This document shows positions 17,259 to 24,666 of a stretch of 37,520 nt of DNA, one piece after another (within the stretch, counting starts at the first letter, position 1; each line of letters opens with the position of its first letter). The notes under the pieces were generated by a model. That model was not told the DNA's origin. It worked only from the letters and a program-made list of their open reading frames with translations, and did not search any database. The translations under genes were made by a program, and so were the position numbers. Source of the DNA: Nitrosomonadales bacterium (GTDB lineage: Bacteria > Pseudomonadota > Gammaproteobacteria > Burkholderiales > Gallionellaceae); NCBI GenBank assembly GCA_016195965.1, contig JACPYR010000084.1, positions 1-37,520 of the forward strand. Reading direction: 5' to 3'.

Positions 17259-18458
17259 TTACTTCTTGGCCTTAGCGGCCCCGCCCTTGTCGGACTCGTA
17301 GGCATGCACCACATGACCATCCTTGACTTCGCCCATCACCACCATGTTCATGGTGATCGCTTCATGGTTGTCATGCGTATAGGGATGATCGTAAGTCGTC
17401 ACGACGCCGTCGATTTTTTCCTTCAGATTTTCCAGCGCTTCGCGGATTTTCACGCCATCGGTGTTGCCTGCCTGCTTGATCGCTGCGGCGAGGATATACA
17501 TGGAGTCATAACCCTGAGCTGCGGAAACCGGCGATGGAATACGGCCAGCGGGCGGATTGTAGGCCTTCTGGTAAGCCTCGATGAAAGATTTGCGTTTAGG
17601 CGTATTCGGCTCCTGGATGAAGGTTTGTGGCATGCGCGCGCCTTCCCCGTTCTTGCCGGCGTTGTCGATGAAGTTGGCCATCGACAAAGTCCAGCTGCCT
17701 ATCATCGGCACTTTCCAGCCCAGCTTCTCCATGCCGTTGGCGATCTGCGCCAGCTCCGGCCCGATCGCATAGGTCAGAACCGCCTGCGCACCTGCCTCTT
17801 TGGCCTTGAGCAACTGCGCGGTCATGTCCGTATCTTTCACATTGAACTTTTCTACAGCGACCGGCTTGATGTTTTTCGCCGCCAGCGCCTTCTCCAGATC
17901 CTCGCGCCCCAGCTGGCCGTAGTTGGTGGAATCGGCCAGGATCGCAACCTTGGTGTACTTGCGGTTTTCAACGGCTTCCTTGACGATCATTGCGGACTGG
18001 ATGGTGTCATTGGCCGAATTGCGAAAAACGTAGTTATCGGCAAATTCCGGAGGCAGGAACTGCTTGGTAACGATAGAACCGGTTGCCACGTTGTTGATTA
18101 CCGGGATTTTGGCTTCCTGGTAAAAGCGCTGTGAAGCCAGGGAAACGCCGGTATTGATATAACCCATGGTCGCAACAACTTTTTCCTTGCTGATCAACTC
18201 CTGCGCTACCTGCACCCCACGCTCATTTTTTGCTTCATCGTCGCGCTCGACCAGTTCGATCTGGCGACCCATGATACCGCCCTTGGCATTGATCTCGGCT
18301 GCAGCCAACCTTACGCCGTCACGCATCGAAATACCCATAGGGCTGGAACCGCCGGTATAAGGGCCGGAAACGCCTATCCTGATCGGGTCGGCAGCAAATG
18401 CAGAAAAAGACCCAGCCAACGCTATCGCGACCGCAACCGATTTAATTTTAATATTCAT
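17259..18458 (-). CDS. livK: Periplasmic substrate-binding protein of the Liv-type ABC importer
   Basis: Type I periplasmic binding protein (Peripla_BP_6 family), 399 residues. A signal peptide is evident (MNIKIKSVAVAIALAGSFSAFA, cleavage before ADPIRIG). The mature protein begins with IRIGVSGPYTGGSSPMG, as in branched-chain amino acid and amide binders, and continues with the repeated alpha/beta lobes (MGYINTGVSLASQRFYQEAKIPVINN, VAILADSTNYGQLGREDLEKAL). A lysine-rich tail ends KGGAAKAKK. The ligand cannot be read from sequence; the surrounding hydroxy/keto-acid enzymes make an organic acid or amino acid equally possible. It is the first gene of the transporter operon and has AGGAG before the start. 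Confidence 0.93.
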   Translation of the reverse strand: MNIKIKSVAVAIALAGSFSAFAADPIRIGVSGPYTGGSSPMGISMRDGVRLAAAEINAKGGIMGRQIELVERDDEAKNERGVQVAQELISKEKVVATMGYINTGVSLASQRFYQEAKIPVINNVATGSIVTKQFLPPEFADNYVFRNSANDTIQSAMIVKEAVENRKYTKVAILADSTNYGQLGREDLEKALAAKNIKPVAVEKFNVKDTDMTAQLLKAKEAGAQAVLTYAIGPELAQIANGMEKLGWKVPMIGSWTLSMANFIDNAGKNGEGARMPQTFIQEPNTPKRKSFIEAYQKAYNPPAGRIPSPVSAAQGYDSMYILAAAIKQAGNTDGVKIREALENLKEKIDGVVTTYDHPYTHDNHEAITMNMVVMGEVKDGHVVHAYESDKGGAAKAKK

Positions 18459-18632
18459 ATTTCACTCCTAAGGTTAAGGTAAATCAAACAACACTCAGTA
18501 ACCAAAAAACCAGACCAACTCCAAAAACAACAGCCAGCACCATCACAAATAGGTAATCAGCACTGCTTTTTAACTTTACAACATTCTTGCATTCTCGGGT
18601 AAAGACCTGCCGCCTTCCGTTTTCCTACCATT

Positions 18633-19955
18633 TCACCGGCAACCCGATAAGCGGCTATATGCCGTTGCCAGAGCACGATCATCGCCCACATTGCCGGGGA
18701 AAATAACCACCGGCAAATTCGGGTAACGCGGATGATCGTCCGGACAGCATATCACCGAACATCCCGGCAGGATTTGCCCGACTACCCGCGATGTGCGCAA
18801 CGCCAGGCCCGAGCTCAACACATCGTTTGAGGTGATGCCGCCCTTGCTGATCAAGAAACCCAAGGTCCTGGGCAATTTGCGCACCACGTCCATCAAAAAG
18901 GCCGAGACCAGATCGCCGAATGCCAGCCTCGTAGCCTGATCGGCAAACGTTTTTTCCGAACGGCTGGTAAAAACGACCGGAGTATGACCGGCTACATGAA
19001 CTTGCTCGCACATGCAGACGATCTCGGCCAGCAGCGCATCGCGGCTGCCGGACAATTGCTCCACATTCACTTCGATAGGTACAACACCGGGCATCTTCAA
19101 TAATTGCTCCAGCTGCAAGGTGGTCTTCTTGACATGAGAACCGACGATCACCGCCCCCGAACGTCCGCCACGCACATAACGCGCCATGTCCTGCGCCGCT
19201 ACCGGCTGGGCAGGCAAACGCGCCAACGCCGTCAGCAGGCTGGCCGCACTGCGGAATAAGAAGCGCTTCCCCTGCGCTGCAGCCGCTCGTAACTGTTCGG
19301 CAAAATGATTCAAATCATTCTGGGTTTCGGCATCCACCACGCAGCACGCATTGCCATGCAGCTGCGTCAGGCGCGCCATGCTGTCACCGCGCACATCGTT
19401 CGACAGGAAGCGCTCGACCTGACCAGCCCTGATGCGTCCGCCGGTTTTTTCCTCGACATAATCCGGCAAGTAGCTGTGGCGATAACCGAACACCGAGTCG
19501 CGCGCGAACTCGGTCTCATGCACCGGAGTCTCCTTGCCGTTCACCAGCAGATAGTGCACGCTGTCGCGGGTGATGCGCCCGCCCTCAAAAAAGGCAGGCA
19601 CCAAAAAATGCGCGTCGAACGGCCCCAGTTCCTCGGCAATCACATCGGTCTCAACCGGGTAATGGCCACGCAATGTCGAGTCCGAGCGACTGACCAGAAT
19701 CGGATTGATGTCGCGCCCGCTGCCTTTCAGCTCCGCCAGCGCCGCTTTCAGATTTCTGCACACCTCGCGGGTGATATCTGCAGCTGGCTTGGCCGCCATG
19801 CCCCGCGTATTGGTCAACACAAAAAACAGCGGGGAAGCATCGATGATCGCCTCGCGCAAAGTACCGACATCCCAGCGCGTCAGCAGCAAACAGCTATGTA
19901 CCGTTTGCGAACCGGTGGGATCGTCGTCCAACACAATAATCTTGGTTTCCGACAT
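18633..19955 (-). CDS. Four-carbon acid sugar kinase family protein (DUF1537)
   Basis: ATP-dependent sugar-acid kinase, 440 residues, cytoplasmic. The substrate domain shows LDDDPTGSQTV (about 9-19), FVLTNTRG and SRSDSTLRGHYPVE, as in D-threonate, D-erythronate and 3-oxo-tetronate kinases. The C-terminal nucleotide-binding domain shows ISKGGITSNDVLSSGL and ends PVVIFPGNVGDDRALA. Partners usual for those pathways (PdxA2-type dehydrogenase, aldolase, OtnI isomerase) are absent. Neighbours are a TPP enzyme and, further on, two glycerate-forming reductases, so glycerate or a related hydroxy acid is a possible substrate. That is inference. No strong ribosome binding site precedes the ATG at 19955. 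Confidence 0.88.
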   Translation of the reverse strand: MSETKIIVLDDDPTGSQTVHSCLLLTRWDVGTLREAIIDASPLFFVLTNTRGMAAKPAADITREVCRNLKAALAELKGSGRDINPILVSRSDSTLRGHYPVETDVIAEELGPFDAHFLVPAFFEGGRITRDSVHYLLVNGKETPVHETEFARDSVFGYRHSYLPDYVEEKTGGRIRAGQVERFLSNDVRGDSMARLTQLHGNACCVVDAETQNDLNHFAEQLRAAAAQGKRFLFRSAASLLTALARLPAQPVAAQDMARYVRGGRSGAVIVGSHVKKTTLQLEQLLKMPGVVPIEVNVEQLSGSRDALLAEIVCMCEQVHVAGHTPVVFTSRSEKTFADQATRLAFGDLVSAFLMDVVRKLPRTLGFLISKGGITSNDVLSSGLALRTSRVVGQILPGCSVICCPDDHPRYPNLPVVIFPGNVGDDRALATAYSRLSGCR

Positions 19956-19989
19956 AGTTAATTTTCGTCAAATTCAAAAAATATTTTTT

Positions 19990-20154
19990 CCGCATAACCA
20001 GCGACTTGGCTGGCGTCTTTTGTCAGCCTAGTCGAATGGCTAGTAGTTACATCAGATTACGCAGATTCACACAGATTAAAACAACAGTGGATTACAGTTG
20101 CTCATCGCTTATCCGCGCATTAAAAATCTGCGTTAATCTGCGTAATCTGTGGAT
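19990..20154. repeat. CATAACCAGC repeat family, full copy with CAGATTACGCAGATT arms
   Basis: CCGCATAACCAGC, hairpin GACTTGGCTGGC/GTCAGCCTAGTC, GAATGGCTAG, then ATCAGATTACGCAGATT and, after about 50 unrelated bases, AATCTGCGTTAATCTGCG and AATCTGTGGA in inverse orientation. It occupies the gap between the DUF1537 kinase gene and the TPP-enzyme gene. The arms match those at 9995-10162 while the loop between them does not. Confidence 0.87.
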
Positions 20155-20168
20155 CGCATTGCCGTTTT

Positions 20169-22391
20169 CTAACCCAACAATGCCTTCACACGCTTGCTCA
20201 TCGCATCTGCAGTCAGCCCGTTAAACTCCATGATCTCGGCGGGGCTTGCGGTCGTCTCGCCGCGCTTCCACGCGAACGTGTCGCGCTTGGCCGCGCGGGT
20301 GCGCAACAACACCGGCTCCAGCACTGCGCTCGGCCCGCCGCTCACGGCCAGCAGCACGTCGCCGTCGAACAGCGCGTTGAAATGACCGTCATCCATAAAC
20401 TGGTTATCCGGCTCCGATACGGTGTCCCACGATATGTCTGCCGGACGATACAAGCGGCGCGGGTTCACGATGGCGACGATGCGCACCATGTAACCGTCTG
20501 CCTCCAGCTTGTCTTTCGCCTCGAACACCGGCAAGAAGATCATGTCGCCGGTCACGCCGAACACCACCTTGCCCTTGCCGCCACTCGTGCTTGTAGAGTA
20601 GGGGCTCTCGTAAATAATTGCAGCGCCCTCTTCCACCGCAAACCTGGCCTCGTCCATACTCATGTATACCGGCAACGGGCTCTTGGATGCGATGATCACC
20701 ATGCACTTGTTGAAACTGTTGGTGGCGTACTCGTAGGCGGCCTGGATCGCGTTCGCATCGCAGGGGAACAGCGGATAGGTATTGCCGTTGCGCATCTGCG
20801 CGGCAAAGTAGTTCTCGATCTCCGGACGCTGATGCGTCCAGCCGTTGCGCCCCTGTTCCAGCGCACCCGCGGTAAACATCGTGACGATGGACGGCGTCTT
20901 GCGGCGCAACTCGGCCATCGCCTGCGCAACTGTTTGAACAATGGGCCAGCCGTTGATCGCAAAGCTTTCGTAGGACAACCACAATGCGCGTGAACCAAAC
21001 AGCGCCAAACCTGCAGCTAGACCAGCGCACGCATCCTCGTTCAGCGGCTCATATACCTGCCCCTCCGGATCCTGGTTGTACAGCGGATCGACGGTCGGGT
21101 GGCGTATTTTCAGCGCATCGTTGATGTTTTTCATCGCCGACGCCTCGTTGCCGTCGGCGTTGGTCACCACAAATCGCCGGTCTTGTGTTCCCACATATGC
21201 TGCCAGCGCGCCCATCGCCGTGGCCGGAACAGCCTTTTCGTTCTTGGGAAAATCGCGTAGCGGCATTTTGCCCAACGGAGCCAGCTCCAGCACATGCTCG
21301 GTCACCGAAGTTTTAACTGCAGGTCCGCCACCCGCGCGCACAAAATTCTCGCGCACGATAGACCACGCCTCAACCGGCAACGCGCGGCGCTTTAGACCCT
21401 CGATCATGTGCGGCTTGTCCAGGCTATCAGCCGGATACAGGTTATGCGACTTCGCACCCACCGTATGCACGCCCGCGCCCTTCATCTGCTTGATGATGAA
21501 AGCCGTCAAAGTTCCGCCCAGTGCCAGCTTGGCCGCCTTATCCATCCCGGATAACACTGCGGCAGTAAAAACCAGGCGCTGCTTGTGCGAGAAGTAAGTG
21601 CTGTCTGCATAAGCGCTGGTTTGCCTGGAGTCGTCAAACTCCTTGGCATCGACCAGAATCACCTCCTTGAAACCATGCCCCTTCCAGTAGGCAATCATTT
21701 CCTGATTGGTGAAGCGCGACACCATCGAGTGATGTTCCTGGCTATAACCGTTCCAGATCAACGTCGGCAGGAAGTTAGTCACCCTGGGGTAGGCAGTATT
21801 GAAGTGCATCATAGAATTGAGCACGTAAGGCTCGCCCATGCCTCCGTCGCCTATCGTGACCGGGAACAGCTTGCCCGGATGCAACAGTGCGCCCGCCATC
21901 GCAAAGTGTTGCCCCTGGCCCAACGGACCCGCAGGAGCCAGCAAGCCCGGGATCGCGCCGGACAAGTGACCGAGCAGCCCGTGCTTTTCGCGGAAACGCA
22001 ACATCATGTCGTCCACGGTCTTGATACCCATAGACTCCAGCGAAGTATCGAGAAACATCGCGCTATAAAAACCCGGCGCGTGGTGCCCAACTTCGGTGAC
22101 GATATTGGTGTGACCCAGCATCACCAGCGCGGCATAAGCCTCGGCGCTGCTGGCAAAACCGCCCGGATGACCGGAGCCCTTGGAACCGCAGGTTTGCAGG
22201 GTCAAATAGCGCAACGCGTCGGCCATCAGCAACGTCTGATACACGGCATCCGCACTACGGGGATCGCTGACTGCGGACTCGCCCTCCTTGATGGCAGCCG
22301 TTTTGGCATAGCGGGGATAATCTTCCTGCGCCGCGCCAAAATACTGAATGCCCTTACAAAATTCTGGTGTAACCGCTACGCTCGTAGTCAT
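20169..22391 (-). CDS. Divergent TPP-dependent enzyme of the transketolase/phosphoketolase superfamily
   Basis: A 740-residue thiamine-diphosphate enzyme. The N-terminal part has GSGHPGG (72-78) as in transketolases. The TPP/Mg motif starts at GDG 181-183 and ends LIWNGYS (Asn214), close to the LHLNGYK of phosphoketolases. His142 lies in a segment resembling the phosphoketolase SHVAPETPG region. The middle domain has NEDAC with the probable catalytic Glu452. RNGWTHQRPE (His520), CDANAIQ and IIASKSPLP resemble NGFSHQDPG, PDANTLL and IVAGKQP of phosphoketolase. A transketolase-type C-terminal domain ends the protein. It is shorter than phosphoketolases (about 790-820) and not a canonical transketolase. 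AGGAG precedes the start. It is transcribed divergently from an IclR regulator. Substrate is unknown; a keto- or hydroxyacid is suggested by context. Confidence 0.8.
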   Translation of the reverse strand: MTTSVAVTPEFCKGIQYFGAAQEDYPRYAKTAAIKEGESAVSDPRSADAVYQTLLMADALRYLTLQTCGSKGSGHPGGFASSAEAYAALVMLGHTNIVTEVGHHAPGFYSAMFLDTSLESMGIKTVDDMMLRFREKHGLLGHLSGAIPGLLAPAGPLGQGQHFAMAGALLHPGKLFPVTIGDGGMGEPYVLNSMMHFNTAYPRVTNFLPTLIWNGYSQEHHSMVSRFTNQEMIAYWKGHGFKEVILVDAKEFDDSRQTSAYADSTYFSHKQRLVFTAAVLSGMDKAAKLALGGTLTAFIIKQMKGAGVHTVGAKSHNLYPADSLDKPHMIEGLKRRALPVEAWSIVRENFVRAGGGPAVKTSVTEHVLELAPLGKMPLRDFPKNEKAVPATAMGALAAYVGTQDRRFVVTNADGNEASAMKNINDALKIRHPTVDPLYNQDPEGQVYEPLNEDACAGLAAGLALFGSRALWLSYESFAINGWPIVQTVAQAMAELRRKTPSIVTMFTAGALEQGRNGWTHQRPEIENYFAAQMRNGNTYPLFPCDANAIQAAYEYATNSFNKCMVIIASKSPLPVYMSMDEARFAVEEGAAIIYESPYSTSTSGGKGKVVFGVTGDMIFLPVFEAKDKLEADGYMVRIVAIVNPRRLYRPADISWDTVSEPDNQFMDDGHFNALFDGDVLLAVSGGPSAVLEPVLLRTRAAKRDTFAWKRGETTASPAEIMEFNGLTADAMSKRVKALLG

Positions 22392-22460
22392 ATCATTGCT
22401 CCTTGTAGTTCATCGCGCCGTTCGAGGATTGAATGGCAAGAAGATTTCGTTAAAACTGAT

Positions 22461-22490
22461 TTGTCGGCAGAATACGGGTTAAGATATAAT
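22461..22490 (+). promoter_or_regulatory. Sigma70-like promoter for the IclR-family gene
   Basis: TTGTCG at 22461-22466 and a consensus TATAAT at 22485-22490 are separated by 18 bases, 35 bases upstream of the regulator ATG. It lies in the 133-base divergent gap opposite the TPP-enzyme start. Confidence 0.6.
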
Positions 22491-22519
22491 TTCGCAATAC
22501 ACAATCGTTTTCACAATAC
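22490..22519. promoter_or_regulatory. Paired TTTCRCAATAC direct repeats, candidate regulator operator
   Basis: TTTCGCAATAC (22490-22500) and TTTCACAATAC (22509-22519) are direct repeats 19 bases apart, about two helical turns, directly downstream of the -10 box. A protein bound here would cover the start of the regulator transcript and could also affect the divergent TPP-enzyme gene. Binding by the adjacent IclR protein is inferred. Confidence 0.5.
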
Positions 22520-22524
22520 GAAAA

Positions 22525-23298
22525 ATGGCGACGCACACAAAAATCGAACCCTCGAATTCCATACAAGTTATCGAACGGCTGGCCAGACTGCTGGATGTAA
22601 TTGCGGCCCACGAAGATGCCGTAAGCCTGAAAATACTCTCGGCTGAAACTGGATTGCATCCCTCCACGGCCTTCCGCATCCTTTCTTCGCTGGCCGAGCA
22701 GGGATTCGTGGAGCGCACCACCAGGGGCAACTACCAGCTGGGGGTCAAGCTGATGCAACTGGGCAGCCGGGTCAATGCCAGCGTAGACATCAGGAAAGTT
22801 GCCTTGCCGCTGATGGAGAAATTGCGCGACCAATTGGGCGAAACGGTCAACCTGACGGTGCGCGAAGGCGACGAGGTCGTCTACATCGAACGCGCGCTCG
22901 CCAAGCGCATGATACGTGTCGAGCAGGTGATCGGCAGCCGCGCACCCATGCATGTCACGGCAGTAGGCAAGCTGATGCTGGGCGAACTGGGCGAAGCGGC
23001 ATGCCGCAGCTATGCAAAGCGCAGCAGGCTGCCAGCGTACACGATCAATACGCACACCAAGGTCACCTCGCTGCTGCAAGACTGCGTTACCTCGGCAAAG
23101 CGCGGCTACGCTCTGGACAATGAAGAGGCGGAACTGGGAGTCGGCTGCATAGGCGCCCTGATGCGCGATGCCAGCGGCCATGTCGTAGCCGGCTTGTCCG
23201 TATCTGCGCCGATAGAGCGCCGCCGCGACGAATGGACGGAGCAGGTCATGGATACCGCCGCGCAACTGTCCCTGCTGCTCGGTTATCATCCCGCATGA
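22525..23298 (+). CDS. IclR-family transcriptional regulator
   Basis: Cytoplasmic one-component regulator, 257 residues. The winged helix-turn-helix at about residues 15-75 contains SAETGLHPSTAFRILSSLAEQGFVER, and the effector domain at about 90-255 includes APMHVTAVGKLML and RGYALDNEEAELGVGCIGA, both standard for IclR effector pockets. It is divergent from the TPP-enzyme gene and followed after 27 bases by the GlcG-like gene. It is therefore the likely local regulator of the hydroxy-acid cluster, probably also of itself. The effector could be glyoxylate or a related small acid, as for several IclR proteins; this is inference. Confidence 0.93.
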   Translation: MATHTKIEPSNSIQVIERLARLLDVIAAHEDAVSLKILSAETGLHPSTAFRILSSLAEQGFVERTTRGNYQLGVKLMQLGSRVNASVDIRKVALPLMEKLRDQLGETVNLTVREGDEVVYIERALAKRMIRVEQVIGSRAPMHVTAVGKLMLGELGEAACRSYAKRSRLPAYTINTHTKVTSLLQDCVTSAKRGYALDNEEAELGVGCIGALMRDASGHVVAGLSVSAPIERRRDEWTEQVMDTAAQLSLLLGYHPA

Positions 23299-23325
23299 AG
23301 CAACTACACCAGAAAGGAAATCTCC

Positions 23326-23745
23326 ATGAAGAGCAAAAAATATTTGACGCTGGCTGACGTAAAGATCATTGCGTCAGGCTGCGAAGCCGAAGCGCTGAAG
23401 CAAAACTGGGCCGTATCCATCGCGGTCGCCGACGATGGCGGCCATCTGCTGTGGCTGCAACGCCTGGATGGCGCGCCGCTGACCAGCATGAACATCGCCA
23501 CCGGCAAGGCCTACACCTCTGCGGTGGGGCGCCGCGCGTCGAAAGTTTATGAAGACGTCGTGGCCGGTGGCCGCAACGCCTTCCTGTCCGTCCCCGCCGG
23601 ACTCACGATGATCGAAGGCGGCGAACCCATCATGATCGATGGCGAATGCGTGGGCGCGGTGGGCGTGTCCGGCGTCAAATCTCCAGAGGACGCGCAGATC
23701 GCGCGCGCGGGCATCAGCGCGTTGCTCGATCAGTTGAGCCGGTAA
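23326..23745 (+). CDS. GlcG/HbpS-like protein (DUF336)
   Basis: A 139-residue cytoplasmic protein of the heme-degrading/HbpS-like fold found in glycolate (glcG) and many catabolic operons. Visible family features are LTLADVKIIASGCEAEA at the start, SIAVADDGGHLLWLQRLDGAP, the KAYTSA segment and GGEPIMIDGECVGAVGVSGVKSPEDAQIA near the C-terminus. No signal peptide is present, unlike secreted HbpS. AAAGGAAA lies just upstream of the ATG. It is probably co-transcribed with the IclR gene. Its biochemical role in such operons is poorly defined; the glc association supports a C2/C3 acid function for the cluster. Confidence 0.88.
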   Translation: MKSKKYLTLADVKIIASGCEAEALKQNWAVSIAVADDGGHLLWLQRLDGAPLTSMNIATGKAYTSAVGRRASKVYEDVVAGGRNAFLSVPAGLTMIEGGEPIMIDGECVGAVGVSGVKSPEDAQIARAGISALLDQLSR

Positions 23746-23750
23746 ATCGA

Positions 23751-23801
23751 TTGCATTTTTGCCATTCCTTACTATAATTCACAACGTAAGGACTAAAGGA
23801 G
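23751..23801 (+). promoter_or_regulatory. Promoter, operator and ribosome binding site of the AbrB-PIN module
   Basis: TTGCAT (23751-23756) and TATAAT (23773-23778), spacing 16, form a good sigma70 promoter. CCTTAC (23767-23772) and GTAAGG (23786-23791) make a perfect 6-bp inverted repeat across the -10 box, well placed for antitoxin autorepression. AGGAG (23797-23801) precedes the ATG by six bases. Confidence 0.7.
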
Positions 23802-23807
23802 TACGAG

Positions 23808-24026
23808 ATGACCAGCGATGCCACACTGACCAGTAAAGGCCAAACGACCATCCCCAAGGAAATCCGGGACAGCCTGCACATGAAGGCCGGGGACCGGATG
23901 ACCTTCACGCTGATGCCGGATGACACCGTCGTGATGCGCGTAAAAAACAAGAGCATTACCGAATTGGCGGGCAAACTGCACAAGAAAGGGCGGAAGCCTG
24001 TTCCTGTCGGGCAACTATCACGCTGA
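23808..24026 (+). CDS. vapB: AbrB/MazE-type antitoxin (VapB-like)
   Basis: A 72-residue SpoVT-AbrB swapped-hairpin DNA-binding protein. The motif LTSKGQTTIPKEIRDSLHMKAGDRMTF (about 7-33) is typical, followed by a basic C-terminal tail expected to wrap the toxin. The stop overlaps the start of the PIN-domain gene (TGATG), which implies translational coupling. It is transcribed from its own promoter with an inverted repeat over the -10 box, consistent with autoregulation by the antitoxin or the complex. Confidence 0.9.
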   Translation: MTSDATLTSKGQTTIPKEIRDSLHMKAGDRMTFTLMPDDTVVMRVKNKSITELAGKLHKKGRKPVPVGQLSR

Positions 24027-24421
24027 TGCTCGGCATCGACACCAACGTCCTCGTTCGCTTTCTGGTTAAAGACGACGAGGCTCAGTTCGACAAAGCGCGC
24101 AAGCTGATCAAACGTGAAATCGCAGCCGGTCGCCGCGTATTCGTAAACCAACTGGTTCTCATGGAAACCGAATGGGTGCTGCGCAGTCGATATGCCGCAA
24201 CCAAGAACCAGATCATCGCGGCCATCTCGGGATTACTGGATGCGACCGATGTTCAGTTTGAAGATGAGCCAGCCATTGAGGAAGCCCTGTTTATCTGGAA
24301 GGATGCCTCTGCCGATTTCGCCGATTGCCTGATCGGTGCAAAGAACCGCCGACTGGGTTGCCGGGCGACTGCGTCCTTCGATGTGAAGGCAGCCAGACTC
24401 CCTGGGTTCGTGGCGGCGTAA
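24026..24421 (+). CDS. vapC: PIN-domain ribonuclease toxin (VapC-like)
   Basis: A 131-residue PIN-domain endoribonuclease. The acidic metal-binding residues are visible in LGIDTNVLVRFL (Asp5), LVLMETEWVL (Glu near 48) and SADFADCLIGAKN (Asp near 97-99), with a later ATASFDVKAARLPG segment also typical of the family. In the cell it would cleave a specific RNA when the antitoxin is degraded. It is coupled to the antitoxin by a one-base overlap. Both genes look intact. Confidence 0.9.
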   Translation: MLGIDTNVLVRFLVKDDEAQFDKARKLIKREIAAGRRVFVNQLVLMETEWVLRSRYAATKNQIIAAISGLLDATDVQFEDEPAIEEALFIWKDASADFADCLIGAKNRRLGCRATASFDVKAARLPGFVAA

Positions 24422-24576
24422 CAACTTTTGTAGCAGGCATCGACCAGTAGGTTATTCAATGACTGCTTGCGGAAAGTAAACAGTGTGAACAATGGACAAG
24501 TCCGTGCAAAAGCAGACCGTCATATCTTTAACGCAAAGCGGACGTTCACAGCTAAATTGTGTGGCAAGAAACTAGA

Positions 24577-24666
24577 ATGAAAAAATCGCTTGTTATTTTA
24601 GGATGGCTAGTTATGCTGACGGCGGCACATGCCGATCATGTACAGAAGTTGAGTATCAATGATTAA
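24577..24666 (+). CDS. 29-residue signal-peptide-like minigene overlapping the SIR2-like gene
   Basis: ATG AAA AAA TCG opens a 29-codon frame: a lysine start, a hydrophobic run LVILGWLVMLTAAHA, then DHVQKLSIND and a stop. It looks like the export signal plus first residues of a secreted protein. Its last bases overlap the ATG of the SIR2-like gene at 24659. It may be the cut 5' end of an older secreted-protein gene, or a leader peptide coupled to the downstream gene. No family can be named. Confidence 0.35.
   Translation: MKKSLVILGWLVMLTAAHADHVQKLSIND

Noticed and set aside
18484-18543. A short frame upstream of livK encoding a hydrophobic peptide (MVLAVVFGVGLVFWLL).
   Set aside because: Only about 19 codons from the only good start, no ribosome binding site, and it lies in what is probably the livK leader.
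19990-20154. AGATTACGCAG-armed elements considered as a CRISPR array.
   Set aside because: The repeats are inverted, not regularly spaced, and there are no spacers of constant length or cas genes.
22450-23289. Long minus-strand open frame opposite the IclR gene.
   Set aside because: Antisense shadow of a well-conserved regulator, rich in His, Gln and Arg, without family features.
24422-24576. GCGGA/GCAGAC-like motifs in the gap after vapC, considered as an integron attC or attachment site.
   Set aside because: No convincing paired core sites, no integrase nearby, and no second copy in the window.
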